The position numbers and the translations under genes are program-made. Shown piece by piece: positions 57,586-64,000 of a stretch of 64,000 bases of DNA. The notes beneath the pieces are model-generated. The model did not search any database. It was given only the letters and a program-made list of their open reading frames with translations, and was not told the DNA's origin. Positions within the stretch are counted from its first letter, which is position 1. Every line of letters begins with the position of its first letter. The stretch covers positions 308,404,956 through 308,468,955 of the forward strand of contig NC_081824.1 in assembly GCF_030867095.1 (NCBI RefSeq). The letters are read 5' to 3'. The stretch is from Alligator mississippiensis (lineage: Eukaryota > Chordata > Crocodylia > Alligatoridae).

Positions 57586-58921
57586 CATAGACTTTCATAG
57601 ACATTAGAGCTGGAAGGGACCTCGGAAGATCACGGAGTCCAGCCCCCTGCCCAGGGCAGGAAGTCAGCAGGGGTCAAAGAATCCCAGCCAGATAAACATC
57701 CAAATGTCTCTTGAAGGTGTTCAAAGTAGGTGCTTGAACCACCTTCGGCAGCAGTCTATTCCAAACCTTGGGGGGTTCAAAAGTAAAGAAGTTCTTCCTT
57801 ATGTCCAGCCTCAAATGGTCATGGAGGAGTTTGTGACTGTTCAATCTTGTCATCCCTTGGGGTGCTCTGGTGAGCAGACATTCTCCCAGATCCTGGTGAA
57901 CACCCCTGATAAACTTATAGGTGGCCACCAGATTGCCCCTGAGCCTGCGCTTTTCCAGGCTGAAGAGCCCTATGGCTCTCAGCCTATCTTCATAAGGTTT
58001 GTTTTCCTGAACTCTGATTGTGTGTGTGACTCCTCTGCACTCTCTCAAGATTCTCCACATCCTTTTTGAATTGTGGAGCCCAAAACTGGACACAGTACTC
58101 CAGCTGCGGCCTTACCAAGGCCAAGTACAACAGGAGAATGATGCCCTGGGATTTGCTGGAGAAGCATCTATGGATGCAAGCCAGCATTTTACTTGCTTTA
58201 CTAGCAGCAGCATCACATGGAAGGCTCATGTTCATCTTGTGGTCAATCATGACTGCCAAGTCCCTTTCGTCCATGGTGCTAGCCAGCATAGCACTGCTGA
58301 GCCTATAAACATGCTGCAGGTTTTTCTTCCCAAGGTGGAGAACGTTGCATTTTTTGGTGTTAAACACCATCAGGTTCTTGTCTGCCAATTTCCTGAACCT
58401 GTCAAGGTCTGCCTGGATCACCCTCCTGTCCTCAGGTGTGGATGCTTTACCCCAGAGTTTGGTGTCATTGGTGAACTTGGCCAGTCCACTTCTGATACCA
58501 ATGTCCACATCATTAATGAAGATGTTGAATAGTATAGGCCCAAGGACAGAGCCTTGAGGGACCCCACTGGTCACAGCGCACCACGATGATTGACTTCTGT
58601 CAACCACCACCCTCTGGGTCCTACCACAGAGCCAATTCCCTAGCCAGTGGATTGTGGTGAGGCCGAGGCCACAGTTGGCCAATTTAGCTAACAGGTGATC
58701 ATGGGATACCAGATAGAAGACTTTTTTAAAGTCAAGATATACAACATCAATCTCTTCTCCCTTGTTTAGGTGATGGCTCACCTGGTCGTAAAAGGAAATA
58801 AGATTGGTCAAGCAAGACCTACCTACAACAAACCCATGCTGGCTATCCCTGATTATGTTGCCATCAGCCAGTCTGTTAAGAATGTCCTCTTTGATAATCT
58901 TTTCTAAGACTTTCCCTGGGA
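57586..58921 (-). mobile_element. CR1 LINE copy B (RT and 3' end)
   Basis: A minus-strand CR1 whose 3' end is at 57586 ('catagacattagagctggaa'). It extends to 58921, where it stops inside the RT region and abuts the 3' tail of CR1 copy A. It includes the ORF2 remnant at 57674-58811. The missing 5' part is not found beyond copy A. Confidence 0.9.
57674..58811 (-). pseudogene. CR1 reverse transcriptase remnant, copy B
   Basis: ORF2-encoded RT that in an active element copies CR1 RNA at the chromosomal target. The frame 58811-57990 (273 codons) opens with 'MTNLISFYDQVSHHLNKGE', continues with 'VVYLDFKKVFYLVSHD' and '[20 protein letters not shown]', then the catalytic palm motif as 'FTNDTKL' (about residues 130-136). 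The usual FADDTKL has two adjacent Asp; here the first is Asn, so the enzyme would be inactive. A frameshift near 58000-58090 moves the C-terminus into a second frame (58093-57674) with 'RLRGNLVATYKFIRGVHQD'. The N-terminal endonuclease is absent. Confidence 0.92.
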
Positions 58922-59017
58922 TTCACAGATTCATAGATTCATAGATGTTAGGGTCGGAAGGGACCTCAATAGATCATCGAGTCCGACCCCCTGCATAGGC
59001 AGGAAAGAGTGCTGGGT

Positions 59018-60980
59018 CTAGATGACCACACCTAGATGGTTATCTAACCTCCTCTTGAAGACCCCCAGGGTAGGGGAGAGCACCACCCTTGGGAGCCCGT
59101 TCCAGACCTTGGCCACTTGAACTGTGAAGAAGTTTCTCCTAATGTCCAATCTAAATCTGCTCTCTGCTAGCTCGTGGCCATTATTTCTTGTAACCCCCGG
59201 GGGCACCTTGGTGAATAAATACTCACCAATTCCCTTCTGTGCCCCCGTGATGAACTTATAGGCAGCCACAAGGTCGCCTCTCAACCTTCTCTTGCGGAGG
59301 CTGAAAAGGTCCAGTTTCTCTAGTCTCTCCTCGTAGGTCTTGGTCTGTAGGCCCTTAACCATATGAGTGGCCCTTCTCTGGACCCTCTCCAGGTTATCCG
59401 CATCCCTCTTGAATTGCGGCACCCAGAATTGCACGCAGTACTCCAACTGCGGTCTGACCAGCACCTGATAGAGGGGAAGTATCACCTCCTTGGACCTATT
59501 CGTCATACATCTGCTGATGCATGATAAAGTGCCATTGGCTTTTCTGATGGCTTCATCACACTGCCGACTCATGTTCATCTTAGAGTCCACTAGGACTCCA
59601 AGATCCCTTTCCACTTCCGTGCCACCTAGCAGGTCATTCCCTAGGCTGTAGGTGTGCTGGACATTTTTCCTCCCTAGGTGCAACACTTTCCATTTCTCCT
59701 TGTTGAACTGCATTCTGTTGTTTTCTGCCCACTTGTCCTACCTGTCCAGGTCTGCTTGCAGCTGTTCCCTGCCCTCCAGCATGTCCACTTCTCCCCATAG
59801 CTTTGTGTCATCTGCAAACTTGGACAGAGTACATTTCACTCCCTCGTCCAAGTCGCTGATGAAGACATTAAAGAGTATCGGTCCAAGGACCGAGCCCTGC
59901 GGGACCCCACTGCCCACACCCTTCCAGGTCGAAGCCGACCCATCCACCACGACTCTCTGGGTGCGACCCTCCAGCCAATTCGCCACCCACCGGACTGTGC
60001 AGTCATCCACATCACAGCCTCTTAACTTGTTCACCAGTATGGGGTGGGATACCGTATTGAAGGCCTTCCTGAAGTCTAAGTATACGACATCCACCCCTCC
60101 TCCTGTGTCCAGGCATTTCGTAACCTGGTCATAAAAAGAGACTAGATTGGTCAGGCACGATGTGCCTGCCACGAACCCGTGCTGGTTTCCCCTCAGCATA
60201 ATTTGTTCTGCCGGGCTCTCGCATATGTGAGCCTTGATAATTTTTTCCAAAGACTTTGCCAAGGATGGAGGTGAGACTGACACACTAGGATAGAGGTCAG
60301 GCTGATGGACCTATAGCTTGCTGGATCCACTTTCCTGCCTTTCTTGAAGATAGGCACCACATTGGTCTTCTTCCAATCATCGGGCACTTCACCAGAGTGC
60401 CAGGAGTTCTTGAAGATCCATGCCAGGGGCTGAGCTATGGTGCAGGCCAGGTCCTTGAGTACTCTGGGGTGTAAATTGTCAGGTCCGGCTGACTTGAAGG
60501 TATCCAGTCTCTCAAGGTGTTCCTTCACGAGGTCAGCATTGATGGAGGGTAAGGAATCTCTCTCACCTGGGCCTTCCTGTCCCATAATGGGCAGGGGCGT
60601 CTCCCATGGGACTCGTGAAAGCAACACAAAGTACCCATTTAGCAATTTGGCTTTTTCTTGGGCGTCAGTTATCAGTTGTCCCATCTGGTTTGCCAGGGGT
60701 TCAGTGTTTCCCTTGCTTTTCCTCAGGCTCCCCACATGTCTAAAAAAAGACTTTTTATTGTCCTTGATGCTTGTAGCCAGTTGGAATTCCGTCACAGCCT
60801 TGGCTTTCCTGGTTCACTCCCTGCAGGTCCGGACCACGGCAGAGTATGCCTCCTTGGAGGTGAATCCAGTCCTCCATCCTTTGTAGGTCTTTCTTTTTAG
60901 ATGCAGGAGGTCTGCTAGTTCCCTGGAGAGCCAAGGGGGCTGCTGTGCCCTTTTGCTGCCTTTCCTTCAAAATGGAATAG
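59018..60980 (-). pseudogene. CR1 ORF2 reverse transcriptase, copy A
   Basis: Nearly open ORF2. In order on the minus strand: linker 'WLSRELADLLHLKRKTYKGW' (about 60930-60860), 'LATSIKDNKKSFFRHVG' (60780-60730), 'DWKKTNVVPIFKKGRKVDP', then RT blocks '[20 protein letters not shown]', '[16 protein letters not shown]', '[20 protein letters not shown]' and an intact catalytic 'FADDTKL'. After a stop the C-terminal 231 codons (59713-59018) follow. Visible damage: a stop at about 59738-59740 (TAG where TGG is expected), one near 60795, and a 25-bp tandem duplication at 60262-60311 that shifts the frame between 'RSISLTSIL' and 'LEKIIKAHI'. The endonuclease is missing. Confidence 0.92.
60262..60311. 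repeat. 25-bp tandem duplication within CR1 ORF2
   Basis: 'aggatggaggtgagactgac' at 60262 is repeated as 'aggatagaggtcaggctgat' at 60287. The 25-bp period causes a frameshift in copy A. Confidence 0.8.
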
Positions 60981-60996
60981 ACTTTGCTTGTGCATT

Positions 60997-62144
60997 CAGG
61001 ATCAGTAACCAATTTGATGTGGAGGAGATTTGGCCTGATTTGACAGTTGAATCTCCAAATCTGAATCGAATCAGGAGACCCGTTAAAAGTCCTGAATTGA
61101 ATCAGAAGCCTCTGAATTGACTTGGAAAAGATTCAGTGTTGATTTGGAGATTCAGCCATAGACTAAACAGGCAGCAGTCCTAGAGGATGCTGGACCCAGC
61201 TGGTACATCTGTTGTGGTGGGTGGAGGAGGGAGGGAAGAGGCATGGGGAGGGCAGATCAATGCTCCCACAGCAAGGGAGGGCTGGGGCTGGGACAAGCTG
61301 CCCAGCCAGGGTGGGGGGGCATGGAACTGGGGGAGGGAGGTTCCCACCACAGCACACCACTGTGCTGCCAGTCCAGGAGGGCATGGGAGCTGGCATCTGC
61401 CCCCAGATCTGTGCGGGGTGGGCTGGGCTGGGCTGTGCTCTTCGCAGCTAGCCCCACTGTAGCCCAGAGTGCAGCCCTCGCTCCACCCACCCTGCAGAGC
61501 ACAGTGGAGTGGGGGCTATGTAGGGGCTGCATCCACCCTAAAATTCCTCATAGCCCCTGCCACTGGCCCCGCTCTGATCCAGGTGCTGCCCCCATGCCCT
61601 GCTGCTGCTTGCCCAGCTGGGGTAATTCCACAGCTTGTCTGGGAGGTGCAGGGAGGCTGGGCAAGTGGTGGGAGGGCATAGCCCCCACTCCCAGCGCCTT
61701 CCACTGCCGTTCTGGAGTACAGCCTGGTCCTGTGCATATCTGGGGGTACATGCCCGCTTCCATGCCCTCCCAGACTGGCAGCACGCAGTGGTGGGAGCCC
61801 CCCTCCCCAAGTCCTGTGCCCCTCCACCCTGGCTGGGCAGCATGTCCCTGCCCCAGCCCCAATCCTTCCCTTGCTCTGGGGGCATTGATCTGCCCCCCCC
61901 CATGCCCCTTTCCTATCCCTTCCACCCACCACAACAGACTTACCAGCTGGAGGAAGATGTGTCCAGTGTTGTTGAGGACTGCTGCCAGTTTAGTCTATGG
62001 ATGAATCTCCGTCGAATCTTCAGATCTGAATTGGCTGACTCAAATTGGGACAGTGATTCAACTCACTGAATTGAATTACACTCCCTCCAAATTGGCCAAA
62101 TCCGAATCCAAATTGAATGCTTGCTGCTTTGCGTAGGCCTACTG
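60997..62144. mobile_element. Foldback element of about 1.15 kb
   Basis: Inverted along most of its length. The outer A/T-rich arms have many 'gaattg'/'gattcag' words (61010-61160 and 61995-62120). The inner G-rich arms, about 61160-61440 and 61700-61985, are reverse complements with scattered mismatches ('tgttgtggtgggtgga' against 'tccacccaccacaaca', 'cagatcaatg' against 'cattgatctg'). As a result both strands carry similar frames (61243-62004 plus, 61516-61934 minus) that are not genes. It resembles a hAT-type foldback. Tips are approximate and no target duplication was found. Its left edge coincides with the 5' end of CR1 copy A. Confidence 0.78.
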
Positions 62145-62309
62145 CAGCAGTGTTTGCTTTCCTTTGTAGCAGAGAATGTGGCCATTTTCTTTGGATCTCT
62201 TGAGCATATTTTAACACCAGCCACTGCAGGATATTGGCCACCTTGTCCTTCTGATTTACCTGTGTCAGATTAGGGTGCTATGCTTTGTGACTGTGTAATC
62301 AGGGTTGAC
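62145..62309. other. Short unannotated spacer
   Basis: No feature recognised. Confidence 0.4.
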
Positions 62310-62440
62310 TACACAGTTTTACTAGCAGGTCAGATGAGGATTTTTATAGGATGGTTTGGATCGGGATGATCCTGCCTCTGGTGAGGTTTTGAATAAAATA
62401 GCATAAGAGGTCCTTTCCAGCCCTAATTTCCTCTTATTTT
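62310..62440 (+). mobile_element. CR1 3' end fragment
   Basis: 'gatcgggatgatcctgcctc', 'gtgaggttttgaa' and 'gaggtcctttccagcccta' give the terminal sequence of a plus-strand CR1. Everything upstream is missing. Confidence 0.7.
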
Positions 62441-64000
62441 GTGAAAATTAGCTATTATATTGATGTACAAAAAGTATTGAAACAATATAACATAAATTCT
62501 ATATAGCCAATGAGGAACTATAATAATAACAACTATATATTCATAATATGAATATAAATAGCACAGAGTCTCTCCAAAGAATCATCAGAAACACTTCACT
62601 CATAGTTCTGTCTAGTTTAAAGTACAGTTAGTAAGTGCTTCTTCCAACAGATATAAAATAAGCCAAAATGTTATATAAAGTGAAGCTATGGACACTAGGC
62701 ATTTCTGCAACTTCTCAAGTCCTATATAACTATGTACTTGGTTGTTCCAAATTAGGACTGAAATTCTCACATCATGGAAAATAAAATTGCTTTGTATTTT
62801 TATGACCTACAGCCATTTCATTGAGGCTGTAACTTTTTAATTTTTTGTTTTTCTAGGATTTATCCCTCTATTTATAGTGACCTAAGTTTCTGTGAGATGA
62901 AAAGTTCCATATGAAAATAAATGAGACCCACTTGCATGAATTTCATTTAAAATAACCATTTTAATTTATCCAACATTTTAATCAAAATTTTCTATAGTAA
63001 TTTATTTCATCTTTCCTGTGAGATTATTTCCCATTAGAAAAGAGCAGGGGGGGGGAGGAGCTCAGTATTATGGAGTGGGTTTCAGTAATACGGGTAAAAG
63101 GGGTTTGTGAATATATCAAATCTGCACTAGTAGTTTTAAACACATTTTTACTATCCTGCAATAAAGTGTTCATAAATTTCTTAATTATCAATAAAATGTA
63201 GTCAAAAGTGCATTACACAGAGAAACAGAGGTGTTGTGTTGTATTGAATATTATTTCTTTTCTTTTATAATTGTACTTACAAATGTACTTGTTTAAATGC
63301 AATACTGTAGAAAGAGGGCAGTTGTGACCAGAAAGTTAACTCATATCGTTCAAGGTTTCCTAATTCCTTTGGGAAATGCGATGTTGCCAGAGCCTAGCAC
63401 AAAGGTAGGCATTAAGTGTTCACCCCTGTCCTGACCATGGCTATTCACACAACTTTAGGTCTGAGTAGCTGCATTTGAGTAGGTAACCTCAAGCCCCTCA
63501 CTACTGCCAAAAGGCTGGTCCTCCTAGTATACACATGGCTGAGTATGTAAAGGTCTGGATGACATTACCAGCACCATTCACAAAGGACTTCTCCATTGAG
63601 AAGGGAAGTTATTGGAGTGAGATTTCCAGAAGAACAGTGCCGGGCTTACTGCCTGATAGTTCTTCCAAGAAACTTGATACATCCTCAGTAGTTCCCTCAC
63701 TGCTCTCTCTATCACTAGGGATGAGTGCAAACTGCCTCTACTTGGCTGGGAACATGAAATGCACTCCTGGAGCCACCGACTTTCTGCTGCTAGGATGAAG
63801 AGTAGCATTTTAATCTTTAGAGCCCTCTCTTAACCTGGTTGGGAATGCAGATACGGCCATGCCATATACTCAAGGCAAGGTTGACTTAAGTTCTTTTGTG
63901 TTGGCACCATCAGTTGATTCTGAAGCTTCTGTAAATTGACAATTCTTTTTCCTTTAATTTTGGTAGGTGGATATATTCTGCCCACAGGTTCTGTAGACCA
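62441..64000. other. Unannotated AT-rich sequence to window end
   Basis: No supported gene. The 87-codon frame at 63535-63798 has no recognisable domain and no splice-site pattern I would trust. Confidence 0.45.

Larger units (their letters stand above)
58922..60997 (-). mobile_element. CR1 LINE copy A (young, 5'-truncated, 2.08 kb)
   Basis: A minus-strand CR1 with a sharp 3' end at 58922-58940, where two 'gattcatag' tail units precede 'atgttagggtcggaagggac'. It is 5'-truncated near 60997 at the edge of a foldback element. It retains most of ORF2 from the endonuclease-RT linker to the C-terminus. Its end matches the 117-bp CR1 at 56935. Confidence 0.93.

Noticed and set aside
61243..62004. 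253-codon plus-strand frame as a gene
   Set aside because: It spans both arms of a foldback element; the minus strand has similar peptides, so it is a structural artefact.
63535..63798. 87-codon frame near the window end
   Set aside because: No family resemblance and no supporting gene structure.
1..64000. CRISPR array, operon, tRNA or rRNA genes
   Set aside because: No regularly spaced identical repeats, no cloverleaf or rRNA sequence, and the repeat content is that of a vertebrate genome.

Overview
The window looks like 64 kb of non-coding DNA from a sauropsid genome, most probably a crocodilian (Alligator-like). The evidence is the repeat content. There are several CR1-family LINEs, including 3' ends of the kind that begin 'ttagggtcggaagggacc' and run into an ATTCATAG-type tail. 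There are also ancient L3-like CR1 fragments, MIR-like SINE relics, many hAT-type DNA transposons and four solo-LTR candidates. I found no host coding exon that I could defend. The longest open frames belong to CR1 reverse transcriptase, to a broken hAT transposase, or to GC-rich repeats open on both strands. The species assignment is inference from repeat families, not from a search.

Layout. 0-2 kb: a Ty3/Gypsy-like protease fragment directly followed by a decayed intronless copy of a ZC3H12 (Regnase) family C-terminal region, then a palindrome. 5-6.7 kb: a degraded CR1. 8.8-9.9 kb: GC-rich relative of a larger palindromic element at 20.3 kb. 10.4-13.0 kb: LTR fragment and a degraded autonomous hAT element on the minus strand. 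14-15.5 kb: GC-rich block. 16.7-24.8 kb: a dense nest of insertions (hAT element with exact 8-bp target duplication, two copies of a hairpin MITE, two solo LTRs with exact 5-bp duplications, a Tigger-like MITE inside a hAT MITE). 25-27 kb: old CR1/L3 pieces, a MIR relic and a perfect 41-bp hairpin. 27.1-36.6 kb: mostly AT-rich unique sequence with CR1/L3 fragments at 30.6-31.9 kb. 36.6-38.6 kb: a solo LTR (5-bp duplication) carrying a foldback hAT. 43.3-44.4 kb: a foldback hAT with a near-exact 8-bp duplication. 45.8-52.4 kb: CR1 3' ends, a 253-bp MITE, a probable minus-strand solo LTR, the 5' half of a CR1, and a 189-bp MITE. 55.1-62.4 kb: a second 254-bp MITE, a hAT element holding a 117-bp CR1 with an 8-bp duplication, two abutting minus-strand CR1s (one with a nearly open ORF2), a foldback element, and a final CR1 tail.

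No genes here act together as a pathway. The biology is a record of transposition. The most unusual features are the long foldback hAT elements, the perfect 41-bp hairpin, a MITE pair with matching length and 3-bp target duplications, and insertions whose boundaries and relative order can be read to the base. Percent identities are by eye, and no database was searched.
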